Below are positions 9,120 to 17,146 of a stretch of 41,196 nt of DNA, piece by piece. Position 1 is the first letter of the stretch, and each line of letters starts with the position of its first letter. The position numbers and the translations under genes are program-made. A model generated the notes under the pieces. It did not search any database and was not told the DNA's origin. It worked only from the letters and a program-made list of their open reading frames with translations. Origin of the DNA: a virus; IMG/VR virus record IMGVR_UViG_3300046413_000413, positions 1 to 41,196 of that record; one strand, written 5' to 3'.

Positions 9120-9757
9120 GCTTGTTTCTGGTCAACGTCAAGGCTGCTAGATAGCACTGCTGATCCAGCGAACACTCTTCCATAGGCTATCGGTACTGGC
9201 AGCCCCTGCTTTGAGGTATTTACAACGTTAGAGAACGCAAAAGACTCAAGCTGCACTGATTCGTCAAGACTGGTTGGCTCAGGCTGAGGCGAAAGTGCTT
9301 GAGCAATACCACCAAGAACCATGTAAAGACCGAGGTTTCCAGCGGCGATTGCAAAACTTGTTGCAAAAGTGGCCGTTGTAACACCCTGCGCTAAGCCAAA
9401 ACCTGCAGTAAATGCAATCGAAGTTCCGCCAGTAACAACTGCAAGAGCAATTAGTCCAATACCAACAGCAATCATTCCTCCACCCCTGCCCGCACCAGCA
9501 ACAACCGGCGTAATACTGAAAACCTCTTTTTCGCTCCAAGGCATTACTAACGGACTTAGATCATCAGTGATGTGCTCCTTGCCAACAGTTACTCGATAAC
9601 CAACGCCGTCTTTTTCGCTATCCATCAACCATTTCTCTAAGCCAGAGAAATTTACACACAACGCTTTGATCGCCTGCGCTGGTGTCGCTACGTCAAACTC
9701 AAATCGACACTGGCCTAACCGCTTCCTGAGTGCGCCGTAGACCTTAACGACTTTCAT
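9116..9757 (-). CDS. I: Tail assembly protein I (lambda gpI-like)
   Basis: A 213-residue tail tip assembly protein. The first 90 residues resemble the ubiquitin-like fold of the gpI family (VKVYGALRKRLGQCRFEFDV; SITPVVAGAGRGGG). A Gly/Ala-rich hydrophobic stretch of about 70 residues follows (GMIAVGIGLIALAVVTGG onwards), as in lambda gpI. The C terminus has VPIAYGRVFAGSAVLSSSL, a motif shared with gpJ-associated tip proteins. It overlaps the upstream K-like gene by 14 bases and the downstream J gene by 4, so all three are probably co-translated. The function is known only as a requirement for tail tip assembly. Confidence 0.88.
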   Translation of the reverse strand: MKVVKVYGALRKRLGQCRFEFDVATPAQAIKALCVNFSGLEKWLMDSEKDGVGYRVTVGKEHITDDLSPLVMPWSEKEVFSITPVVAGAGRGGGMIAVGIGLIALAVVTGGTSIAFTAGFGLAQGVTTATFATSFAIAAGNLGLYMVLGGIAQALSPQPEPTSLDESVQLESFAFSNVVNTSKQGLPVPIAYGRVFAGSAVLSSSLDVDQKQA

Positions 9758-10454
9758 GCCTCAAGGCGCAAGCAGTGTTCTTTCCATAGTAACCGCCATA
9801 AAGATCCCTGCTAGACAGCCTGCCCTGCACATGATGCAAGATTTGCTGATCGCCTAGATAAATCGCTGCATGATTCGGTAAAGGCGAAACCAGTTGCATC
9901 AACAGCAGGTCACCGCGCTGCACCTCATCAACCGGAATCTTGCGGAAGCCTTCTGCCGCAAAATTATCTAGGTACAGGTTTTCGCCGCGATCCCAGAACT
10001 TGTCACGCCTTTCATAATCTCGCAAACTCAATCCCCATTCTTTTTTGTACCAGTCACGCACCAGCGTGTAGCAATCGATAACGCCAAAGGAAAATTCACG
10101 ACCCACATAAGGCAGCTCAAAACCAGTTGGCTCGCAGCCTCCCCAAGCCTCCGTATTGGGATTAACGATGAACCAGGGCAGTTCTGATTTTTCGCACGCA
10201 ACCTTGTCGGCAACTGATGGCTCAGGTTTGGTTTTTGGGTGGCTATGCACAATCGCTACGACTTCTCCTTGGTCCTCAACAACGTTCCAGCCGCTAAGGA
10301 TGAAGTGCTCGTCAGGTGTTTCAGCAATGTTCTGGCACGGAAAATACTTGCGCCGTCCTTTGATTACAGCAACCAGGCCGCAGCACTCACGCGGAAACTC
10401 ATCCTTGGCGTGCTGCAGGATTTCAGCCTTCATTGCGGCTGTTAGCTTCATCAT
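9744..10454 (-). CDS. K: Tail tip peptidase: JAMM plus NlpC/P60 domains (lambda gpK-like)
   Basis: A 236-residue two-domain hydrolase. The N-terminal Mov34/JAMM metalloprotease domain has Glu23 and the complete HxHx7Sx2D motif (His70, His72, Ser80, Asp83). The C-terminal NlpC/P60 domain has Cys128 in IDCYTLV, His195 in NHAAIYLG and a third polar site near His207-208. Known relatives cut peptidoglycan or process tail proteins during tail assembly or entry. I chose ATG at 10454 because it forms ATGA with the stop of the gpL gene and has GGAG upstream; an in-frame start 23 codons earlier would extend into that gene with an unlikely Trp-rich leader. Both active sites look intact. Confidence 0.92.
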   Translation of the reverse strand: MMKLTAAMKAEILQHAKDEFPRECCGLVAVIKGRRKYFPCQNIAETPDEHFILSGWNVVEDQGEVVAIVHSHPKTKPEPSVADKVACEKSELPWFIVNPNTEAWGGCEPTGFELPYVGREFSFGVIDCYTLVRDWYKKEWGLSLRDYERRDKFWDRGENLYLDNFAAEGFRKIPVDEVQRGDLLLMQLVSPLPNHAAIYLGDQQILHHVQGRLSSRDLYGGYYGKNTACALRHESR

Positions 10455-11488
10455 TTGGTTAAGCCAGCTCCAGGGAACGATCCAAACGGAAGCTCTGCAT
10501 TGTCGCCAAAGCGGCATTTGCAACTAGCAACTCGTTTGCCGCATACATCTTCAGCGTCAGTTGTGACGCCCTCGTTGTTTACATCAAACCGTGTATAGGT
10601 AACGCCATCAATCTGTTTGCCTGGTCCGACAGCAGGGTTATAACCACATTCTGAGGACTTATAAATCCACTGACAAACGTTCGCGATAATCTGACGTTTT
10701 GGCAACTTCTGTCCAGCTAGGTCAAACTTGCTGGCTAGCTCAAACGTCACTGAGTTACGCGACTCATTTGCTTTGCGATCAATAAACCATCGCTCTTGCG
10801 GGAACTCAGCGTGAGGGTCGGCCACACCACTTGGATTACCAAGACGACCAAAGTTCAAGTTTTCTCCGGCCTGAGTTACCAACGGATCATTATCTTGCGT
10901 GACAGCAGCCTCGGTAAATCGAAAGTTAATGTCATCAAGATATTTCTTCAGAGTGCGGATCCGTCGAACCTCCGCTCCACCAAGGTCATTACCAGCAGTC
11001 GTTGCATTTACTAATGCAAGCAAAATAGTCATTGTGCCGTCTAAATTACTGACGGTTAATGTGGGGCGCGGCAATGTTCCGGTGTTGGAATATTCAAACC
11101 CATCCGCTGCGATTGGCAGCCTGACGTATTCCTGAGAGTTAAAGACTACGTTTGCTTGTATATTTACATTGTTTCTAGACATACCGTTATGGAAACGATA
11201 TACATCTGAGCTGCCATGCAAACTATTATCTAGGCGTAACTCAAAAAGTTCAATAACTGCACTTGGGGAAAGCTTTAGTAGTTCCTCGTAGACACTGCTG
11301 ATTGCAGTCCATGTGACGCCACCATCAACAATGGTGCTGCCTACATCCGTTGGCCAACTTGGCTCGGTGCTAGCAGACGTTCCAGCAACCGCACATTGAA
11401 AGAATAAGCCGGTTGCTTGATCTGTTGTGGCACGGCGAATATCACCAACAGAAAATGCGGTGGTAGCGGCCCAAGACGATACAGCCAT
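10451..11488 (-). CDS. L: Minor tail protein L with N-terminal binding-module-like extension
   Basis: A 345-residue protein. Residues about 70-345 match the lambda gpL family: KLSPSAVIELFELRLD, FNSQEYVRLPIAADGFEYS, and a Cys-rich C terminus with Cys272, 281, 316, 323 and 325. Lambda gpL holds an iron-sulfur cluster through four C-terminal cysteines, and this protein keeps a comparable set. The first 65 residues are extra. They read like a small carbohydrate-binding-type module (WAATTAFSVGD, LFFQCAVAGTSAS, EPSWPTDVG, DGGVTWTA) found in many phage tail proteins. The start lies at the stop of the gpM gene. Confidence 0.9.
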   Translation of the reverse strand: MAVSSWAATTAFSVGDIRRATTDQATGLFFQCAVAGTSASTEPSWPTDVGSTIVDGGVTWTAISSVYEELLKLSPSAVIELFELRLDNSLHGSSDVYRFHNGMSRNNVNIQANVVFNSQEYVRLPIAADGFEYSNTGTLPRPTLTVSNLDGTMTILLALVNATTAGNDLGGAEVRRIRTLKKYLDDINFRFTEAAVTQDNDPLVTQAGENLNFGRLGNPSGVADPHAEFPQERWFIDRKANESRNSVTFELASKFDLAGQKLPKRQIIANVCQWIYKSSECGYNPAVGPGKQIDGVTYTRFDVNNEGVTTDAEDVCGKRVASCKCRFGDNAELPFGSFPGAGLTK

Positions 11489-11829
11489 TAGGGTTCAAAT
11501 ACTTCGCGGAATGTTGTCTGCAATGTGGCGCGGTTTAGATAAGGAATCGACTTGCTCCACTGTTCACAAACAAATTTTGAGCTGGTGCTTTCCCCAGGCG
11601 GCGTAAAATCAAAACTTGCATTGTCATCAGCCCGTGCATCCAAGAACGTTTCGATAGTGTCGGAATCGGCCTCAGACACTTCAAACGTCAGGTTGTAAGT
11701 CTTGGGGTTTTGATTCAGACCGAACGTCAACCTGGCTTCGTAGCCATCACCAAACTGCACTTTCCGCACCGCAGGGGTGCTGCTTTTTTGCACGCCATAG
11801 GTCGGTGTAATTGAAGGAAATACAGCCAT
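11488..11829 (-). CDS. M: Minor tail protein M (lambda gpM-like)
   Basis: A 113-residue protein of the gpM family (lambda gpM is 109 residues). The hallmarks are the opening FPSITPTYGVQKSSTPAVRKVQFGDGYEAR, written here as separate blocks FPSITPTYGVQ and VRKVQFGDGYEAR, the SFDFTPPGES segment and a C-terminal TFREVFEP. In lambda gpM is placed at the tail tip together with gpL and gpK. It overlaps the tape measure stop and the gpL start by single bases, consistent with one operon. Confidence 0.92.
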   Translation of the reverse strand: MAVFPSITPTYGVQKSSTPAVRKVQFGDGYEARLTFGLNQNPKTYNLTFEVSEADSDTIETFLDARADDNASFDFTPPGESTSSKFVCEQWSKSIPYLNRATLQTTFREVFEP

Positions 11830-14648
11830 TAGCGAGTCAACAAGCCTCCAGGTCGTTTTTGCTTGATCAGTTCTTGTTGTACTGCAATGCCAATCGCCTT
11901 GCCAAGTTGCGCGGCTTGATTGCCATCACCCTCGACAGAAGAGCCAGAAGCATCAACGTTCACAGTCACACTAGCGCCACCGCCCATTGCATTATTTGGA
12001 ACGATATTACCCTGCGCTCCAGGGACAAACATCTCTGGGCCACGCTCGCCAACTAGATAAGGTTGATTTCTTGAGACTGGTCCGCCAAGTGCTTTGGCCG
12101 CCATAAGCGTTGGTGGTGCAAACAGTTTTGGATCGGCAAAACCTGGACCTGAGCCCAATCCAAAATTACCTCCAGGTCCAGCAAGATTGGCTGCTGACCC
12201 GTATTTGCTAGCTGGCGCACCCCCACCAAAAATAGGCGCACCGAAACTCATAAACAATTTCACCGCTTGCATCCTGATCTGAGCTGCAATCATTTGTGCA
12301 GCCATATCCAAGAAGTGATCTGCTGTGCGTTGGAACAGGTTGGCCAACGCTTGCTGAGCAGTCATGCTTCCTGAAACAATGCCTTTAAACGACTCGCTGA
12401 AGGAGTTACCCAAGCTGTCCGCCAAGCTAATTAGCTGGTTAACAGGGTCCATCAATGTATTTATCTGTCCTTGAATTGCGTCTATAGCGGCTCGAATCCG
12501 ATCTTCATCTGTCTTTATGGCATCTTTAGCTGCGCCTTTAGCTTGCTCGCCTGCGCTTTCAATCTCGTTACGACGCCTTAATGCTTCATTTAATCTTTCC
12601 TGGAGCTTTGCTTCGAGTTCCGTTCCTGCTGCTTTATCAACTTGAAGCTGCAAAGACTCAATTCGTAAGTCAATCTCTTCAAGCTGTTTTTCCAACAAAC
12701 GGTCAATTTCTTTAATTTGTTCATTAATTTCAACAGTTTGCTGGGCCACTGCTGGTATAACGCCTGCACGAATAAGCTCGCCGTATTCACGCTCGAAAGC
12801 GGCCTTATCTTTTATAGCTTTAAGCTGATCCTGCAACGGTTTAGCTAAATTTTCTGTCTGCTTTAAAGTTTTATCTGCTAAAGCAAGTGATTCACGGCTG
12901 AATTTTAAGTTAGCCGCTTCTATAGAACCAGCTTCGATAGCTCTACTTAATATCTTATCCTCCTCGTCAACAAGCTTTTTACGTTCTGCGTCACCTGTAG
13001 CCTTGGCTTTAGTTATTGCTTTTTCTTGGCGAAGAATAATTCGAGAAAGTTCCGACTGTTTCCCTTGAAGCTCCAGCAAGTCTTCTTCACTGTTTATTTG
13101 ACCAAGGATAATATCTAAACGTTTTTGCAATCCAATAGTCGGGTCGGATACAGACCCTCCTGTCTTCCCTGTATCTTTCAGTTGAGCCAACTGTTTCAAC
13201 AAATCTGCTCTAGATTCTGTTATGCCCGCTGCTTCTTCTTGGCTTACAGGAGTCCTTAGCCCCGTTACGGCCACGGATCTTCTTCTGGACTGTCTTAATT
13301 GGGTAGTATTTAATTCCTCTTTCGTAAGTTTTACTGTTTTTTCTTTTAATTTATTCAGCCTAGTTGTAGCCAGTATTCGTTGTTCGTCAAAATTCTTGCC
13401 TTTTGCGTCATTTAACAGTTGAGTCGCCTGTATGTCGCCAAACTCATTAGCAATATCAAGAACAACAGCTGCAAATGATGCTTCATCGCTAATACCAGCG
13501 AATAAGTCAAATCTTTGCTTACTGCCAAACAGCTTAGCTGCGCCCGAAACCAAGTTTTTATCCCCGAGAAAGGCAAAAGCTCCCGCCAGCTCAAGAGCTT
13601 CTTCTTTTGTAATTTTTAAAGATTTTGCTAAATCATCAATATCGCTTGCAAGAATCTTGCTATTACTTCCGGCCTGAGCAAAACTTACATTTAAGTCTTT
13701 TAATGCCTCATTAAATTTAAGCTGTTTCTCAATAGCTTCTCCAAGAGCTGTACCAATAATGCCTAATGCAAACCCGAACGTTCCTCCTAACGCGCCACCA
13801 ATTCCTCCGCCTATTCCACCAATAGCGGATGCTGTCATCGATTGACCCATCAAAAGAGGAAAGCCTCCACTTAAGAGAGCACCACCAGCTGCTCCTTTTA
13901 GGCGTTGATTACGACGTTCTCTATTACGTCTGTTAAATTCTGCTCTTTGGGCCGCAGCCTCTGGCGAATCAAGATCAGTAGCTGGCCCCATACGACCAGG
14001 GGTTCCTGCCATTTGGTTATTTACTTCAGCGATTCGAGCGGCAAGTTCTTTATATGTGTCAGAAGCTCGATCAACCTTGACAATTACTCCCTCAAGTACA
14101 TCGCTGTAAGCTCTTAAAGCATTAGTCGTGTTTGCAGGCTCAAAAGACAAAAGATCCTGCATTGAAGAACCTCTTGCAAAAGCAGGCCCGCCCCCACCCA
14201 TTGACATTAATTTAAAAGTGTCAGCAGTAGCTTTTGCCTCCCTATTGAAGGCTTTTAACTGACTAAATGCTCCAGAAAAATTAGTTTTTACAATGGCCTG
14301 CGTAAACGTAGTCCATCCTTCCTTGGCGTTCTTAGTGCTTCTTCTGTAAGCCCTGAGCTGATTCTCCTGCTCCTTTAACGCACCAATACCTTTTTGAAGA
14401 ATCCCGGTACTCTGAGCAAACGCTTTCGCAGAATCTAGAGCAGCTTTTTTGTTTGCATTAATCTCGTCTTTTGCCGCTCGTCGAGCATCCGTAAGTTTTT
14501 TCTGAGATACCGATCCTGATTTTTGAATATCTATTAAATCTTTTTCTATTGCTCGCAGCTCTTTTAGCTGTTGAGACAATTTGGTCAGCGAACCGGACTG
14601 TACGTTTACGCCAATATTGATGCCATAATCGGCCATGGCTAAACGCAC
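11829..14648 (-). CDS. H: Tail tape measure protein
   Basis: About 939 residues, the largest helical protein of the virion module. It opens with a coiled-coil segment (SLTKLSQQLKELRAIEKDL), then has a Gly-rich hydrophobic region near residues 255-310 (GGALLSGGFPLLMG, GGIGGGIGGALGG). Long charged helices follow to about residue 740, and the C terminus is Gly/Pro-rich. Tape measure proteins set tail length; at about 0.15 nm per residue a tail near 140 nm is predicted. It directly follows the frameshifted chaperone pair, the classical order. The start is either GTG at 14648 or ATG at 14636 (MADYGINIGV); neither has a clear Shine-Dalgarno site, and I think the ATG is slightly more likely. Confidence 0.92.
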   Translation of the reverse strand: MRLAMADYGINIGVNVQSGSLTKLSQQLKELRAIEKDLIDIQKSGSVSQKKLTDARRAAKDEINANKKAALDSAKAFAQSTGILQKGIGALKEQENQLRAYRRSTKNAKEGWTTFTQAIVKTNFSGAFSQLKAFNREAKATADTFKLMSMGGGGPAFARGSSMQDLLSFEPANTTNALRAYSDVLEGVIVKVDRASDTYKELAARIAEVNNQMAGTPGRMGPATDLDSPEAAAQRAEFNRRNRERRNQRLKGAAGGALLSGGFPLLMGQSMTASAIGGIGGGIGGALGGTFGFALGIIGTALGEAIEKQLKFNEALKDLNVSFAQAGSNSKILASDIDDLAKSLKITKEEALELAGAFAFLGDKNLVSGAAKLFGSKQRFDLFAGISDEASFAAVVLDIANEFGDIQATQLLNDAKGKNFDEQRILATTRLNKLKEKTVKLTKEELNTTQLRQSRRRSVAVTGLRTPVSQEEAAGITESRADLLKQLAQLKDTGKTGGSVSDPTIGLQKRLDIILGQINSEEDLLELQGKQSELSRIILRQEKAITKAKATGDAERKKLVDEEDKILSRAIEAGSIEAANLKFSRESLALADKTLKQTENLAKPLQDQLKAIKDKAAFEREYGELIRAGVIPAVAQQTVEINEQIKEIDRLLEKQLEEIDLRIESLQLQVDKAAGTELEAKLQERLNEALRRRNEIESAGEQAKGAAKDAIKTDEDRIRAAIDAIQGQINTLMDPVNQLISLADSLGNSFSESFKGIVSGSMTAQQALANLFQRTADHFLDMAAQMIAAQIRMQAVKLFMSFGAPIFGGGAPASKYGSAANLAGPGGNFGLGSGPGFADPKLFAPPTLMAAKALGGPVSRNQPYLVGERGPEMFVPGAQGNIVPNNAMGGGASVTVNVDASGSSVEGDGNQAAQLGKAIGIAVQQELIKQKRPGGLLTR

Positions 14649-14676
14649 GTCTACTGCTCAGCCCACTCTACCGTGC

Positions 14677-15229
14677 TCACCTCATCTTGGCACTTTGAAC
14701 CGCTTTGGCTTGATCTCGGGCTTTTTCCTCCTCTTCGCTCTTAATCGAAAAGTAAGCAGCCCAGCTAACCAACTCCTCTTGCGTAAGGCTTTTAGTTAGC
14801 TGAGCTACTGTCATTCCAAGTTTTTCAGCAAGAAAAAATATGAAAAACCAGTCGTTACTAGCTTTTCAAACTAGCTTTCGCTTCCTCCACCTTGTTTTCT
14901 GCCCCTGAAGAAAGCATCGCCAGCTGGATGTCTTGGAGGACTGCAGCCTCGACTGAATTTTTTAAAACAGCTTTTTCGCCATCCTGAAAAAGACGATTGC
15001 CATCAGCATCTAGAGCCTTACGGATCATCATGCCCAGGGCAAAATCAACCCCATCATCTGTTTCTGTATTTTTTTGAATTGCTTCACGCTCGGAAATAGT
15101 AAGTGGATGCCAATACACCTCAAGAACCACTTCGCCGTCTTGCTCTACTGCATGTTTGTATAGCTGGCTTACGCCAAACTTATTACGAAGAAGCTCTGCA
15201 GCTCGCATGGAAGATTTACGTGTTCTCAA
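14677..15229 (-). CDS. Tail assembly chaperone GT fusion, made by probable +1 frameshift
   Basis: The frame +1 to the G-like gene is open from its end to TGA at 14679-14677. It encodes 61 residues beginning ASNDWFFIFFLAEKLGMTVA and ending in an acidic/basic helix (KSEEEEKARDQAKA). This looks like the T domain of lambda-type GT chaperones, where LTQEELVSWAAYF-like helices bind the tape measure. An upstream TGA in the +1 frame confines the shift to the last codons of G. The only good site is G AAA AGC TAG, where tRNA-Lys on AAA (14866-14864) can re-pair one base downstream because there are four A residues, just before a stop. The fusion would be about 183 residues from the 15229 start. Confidence 0.75.
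14858..15229 (-). CDS. Tail assembly chaperone G-like protein
   Basis: Up to 123 residues, ending at TAG 14860-14858. It resembles phage tail assembly chaperones that coat the tape measure before tube assembly: AAELLRNKFGVSQLYKHAV, then EVYWHPLTISEREAIQ and a region with two helices. Position just before the tape measure gene agrees. The longest frame starts with TTG at 15229, where there is no ribosome site; ATG at 15208 (MRAAELLRNKFG) gives 116 residues and may be the real start. The last codons form the probable frameshift site that makes the longer GT product. Confidence 0.8.
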   Translation of the reverse strand: MRTRKSSMRAAELLRNKFGVSQLYKHAVEQDGEVVLEVYWHPLTISEREAIQKNTETDDGVDFALGMMIRKALDADGNRLFQDGEKAVLKNSVEAAVLQDIQLAMLSSGAENKVEEAKASLKS

Positions 15230-15236
15230 TACAATA

Positions 15237-15665
15237 CTACGCCGTAGCAGTAAATTGGCAAGAAATTACGCCGACAAAGTGCGATCTGTCCTCAATGTCA
15301 AGCGGAGTAGGCCCAACAATGTCCAACACTCTGGGCTTAGTGCTAAACGTGTCTACATAGCCACTAGCGTTTACTGAAGTCAAGCCGTCAATAACAGATT
15401 CACTTATTGCTGCCAAGACTGACGTTCCAGCAGACTTTGGCACGTAGACGTTGCACTGGATCGTTCCGGCATAGTAATCCTGCGCTGCTCCTTGATTTTG
15501 GAGTGTTGCCTGGCCGAAACTGACGGACATAAGAATGTATTTCTTCGTCTTACCAGGAGTTGTAAATGCAACGTTGTCGTACTTCATCAGAACTGTAGCG
15601 TCAGCCGCTGCTACGGCATCAGTAACAGCTTTTTCAAAGGCAGCGCGAGCATTTGCAAGAGTCAT
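15237..15665 (-). CDS. Tail terminator-like protein (DUF4128-type)
   Basis: A 142-residue protein placed where phages encode the tail terminator, between the neck protein and the chaperone pair. The sequence has an N-terminal helix (LANARAAFEKAVTDAVAAA), a central segment QNQGAAQDYYAGTIQCNVYVP and a C-terminal beta strand region ending VGVISCQFTATA. This fits my memory of the DUF4128/gpU-like terminator family, which caps the tail tube and joins it to the head. The start overlaps the upstream gene by 4 bases. Confidence 0.7.
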   Translation of the reverse strand: MTLANARAAFEKAVTDAVAAADATVLMKYDNVAFTTPGKTKKYILMSVSFGQATLQNQGAAQDYYAGTIQCNVYVPKSAGTSVLAAISESVIDGLTSVNASGYVDTFSTKPRVLDIVGPTPLDIEDRSHFVGVISCQFTATA

Positions 15666-16177
15666 TGCGCCACCTCGTTGTAGTCAATATAGGTCTTGCC
15701 AGAGAAAGAACCAAACTTGCCAACACCACCTTTGCCTGCTACCGAGACAAGAGCACGGCGCTCCTTGAAGTTGCTTTTAACAAGTTTTGCCATTTCCGGG
15801 CTTTGCACAAAACGCTGGACACGGCCATCTTCTAAAGCCCATATAGCATATTTAGTCTTGTTGCCTATATAAACACGTCTTCTAAAATTAAAAGCTTTAT
15901 CGGGAGGATAAAAGCGAGGATCAATCTTATAGTCTTTGTTTTTTGGATCGGCAGACTTTTTACGTTTAATGCCTAGCCATGGCTCTTCTAGATCATCTTG
16001 TGGCTGGATTCTTTGACGATCAGCCATCCAGCTAGACGCGAAGAAGCCCGTATAAACAGGACTGCGTTTTTTAGTCGCAAGTTTTCGCATTATTTCACGG
16101 GTAAGTTTATTAAAACTTTCCTGCATGTGTGCGTCAAGATCAGGGATAATCTCGTCTATTCCAGCACGTTTGGCCAT
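15662..16177 (-). CDS. Neck / head-tail joining protein (HK97 gp10 or gpZ-like)
   Basis: A 171-residue basic protein between the head-closure-like gene and the tail terminator. It has LDAHMQESFNKLTREIMRKLATKKRSPVYTGFFASSW, shown here as MQESFNKLTREIMRKL followed by SPVYTGFFASSW; the PVxTGxxxxSW pattern is characteristic of HK97 gp10-like and lambda gpZ-like neck proteins. The middle is rich in Lys/Arg/Tyr, and the C terminus is Gly-rich (VAGKGGVGKFGSFSGK). The role, joining head to tail, is inferred from motif and gene order. Confidence 0.75.
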   Translation of the reverse strand: MAKRAGIDEIIPDLDAHMQESFNKLTREIMRKLATKKRSPVYTGFFASSWMADRQRIQPQDDLEEPWLGIKRKKSADPKNKDYKIDPRFYPPDKAFNFRRRVYIGNKTKYAIWALEDGRVQRFVQSPEMAKLVKSNFKERRALVSVAGKGGVGKFGSFSGKTYIDYNEVAQ

Positions 16178-16560
16178 TAGAAACGCACCAATAAAACGAA
16201 CAGATACTCTTGCCCGCCCTTGTAACTGCGAACATCAGTAATCTGAGCAGCACGATTGGAACCCGCATACTTAAGGCTTACTTCGTCCTCAAAAGTGGGC
16301 TGGTTGTCCCCAATCTGATCGGGGGTAATGTATAAACGTGCTTTGCGCTCTTCGCGGCCCTCTTCTTCTTCAGAATCGACAAACTCGATTGGGGCGTCAA
16401 AAGAGTAAGACGTGTCTGTCGTCGTTAACGCACCAGTGCTGGTGTTATACGTTGGCGATGCCTTGCGGGTGTAAATGATTGTCGTGTCAAGGGATTTGCC
16501 CAGATCAGCGACAACTGATTTGGCAACGCTTTTGAATAAACTATCTAGTGCTCCTGGCAT
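16177..16560 (-). CDS. Head-tail stopper / closure-like protein
   Basis: A 127-residue protein with an N-terminal amphipathic helix (LDSLFKSVAKSVVADLGKSL), then a beta-rich domain (TTIIYTRKASPTY, APIEFVDSEEEEGREERKAR, LYITPDQIG). Size, order and the helix-plus-barrel layout match head-closure proteins such as lambda gpFII or SPP1 gp16. No catalytic motif is seen. The gap to the upstream adaptor gene is one base, and it overlaps the downstream neck gene start. Confidence 0.65.
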   Translation of the reverse strand: MPGALDSLFKSVAKSVVADLGKSLDTTIIYTRKASPTYNTSTGALTTTDTSYSFDAPIEFVDSEEEEGREERKARLYITPDQIGDNQPTFEDEVSLKYAGSNRAAQITDVRSYKGGQEYLFVLLVRF

Positions 16561-16561
16561 C

Positions 16562-17092
16562 TCAACCCCTCACAGTACGTACTTGATAGCTACCACTACC
16601 TCCAAGACAATAAGCACCAAGATAAGACTGCAGCCAAGGGTAAACGTCGAATACGTTATTGACAGTTCCAGTAGCTTGGCTAGAAGTGTTGTACTTGACT
16701 TCGAGTTCTCCAAGCTTGACGGCTTCGTATAACCCCGTATCGCCGGTAGTCCCTGTAATCGAGTCCGTGTCATTTGCTAATGCACGCGCCAATTCATAAG
16801 TAGCGTACTTAATGTCCGCTGGAATGACACTGCAAGTTAATTCAACGCGATCAACGTGGTAATTGTTGCGTGGCCAGCTCAAAGCTTGGTCTGCATCGCA
16901 ACGATCACCATAGAAATTCAATGTGTCGATCCAGCGGGTGGCTGAAATCAAAGCACGGTTTTTGTTGTCGTCTTGTTTGTTATCCCATTGCGTTGAGCTT
17001 GGGACGGTTTCAAAATACGCATCTGCTTCTGCCAACGTCACAAAGCTGTTGGCTGTTGCGCTTTTGAGTGTGGCGTTGATCGTGGCAGCCAT
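16562..17092 (-). CDS. Head-tail adaptor (DnaT-like domain family)
   Basis: A 176-residue protein, directly downstream of the major capsid gene. The opening ATANSFVTLAEADAYFE and the later ALISATRWIDTLNFYGDRCDADQALSWPR are hallmarks of a helical phage adaptor family often labelled DnaT-like ssDNA-binding. Despite the label, its place between capsid and closure proteins suggests a connector that docks on the portal. I chose ATG 17092 (MAATINATLK) over an in-frame upstream start that would overlap the hairpin following the capsid gene. Confidence 0.75.
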   Translation of the reverse strand: MAATINATLKSATANSFVTLAEADAYFETVPSSTQWDNKQDDNKNRALISATRWIDTLNFYGDRCDADQALSWPRNNYHVDRVELTCSVIPADIKYATYELARALANDTDSITGTTGDTGLYEAVKLGELEVKYNTSSQATGTVNNVFDVYPWLQSYLGAYCLGGSGSYQVRTVRG

Positions 17093-17108
17093 AAGGCAAT
17101 AATAAGGT

Positions 17109-17130
17109 GGCCCCACCTAATGGTAGGGCC
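17109..17130 (-). terminator. Hairpin after major capsid gene (weak terminator or processing site)
   Basis: A 9-bp stem (one G-T pair) with loop TAAT lies between the capsid stop and the adaptor start. On the minus strand it is followed by ACCTTATTATTG, not a clean T run. It could lower read-through into the connector genes or stabilise the end of capsid mRNA. Confidence 0.45.
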
Positions 17131-17146
17131 TTTGCTCTGATCAAGA

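Noticed and set aside
15103-15377. Plus-strand frames across the tail chaperone/terminator junction
   Set aside because: Antisense to two virion genes and without any recognisable protein feature.
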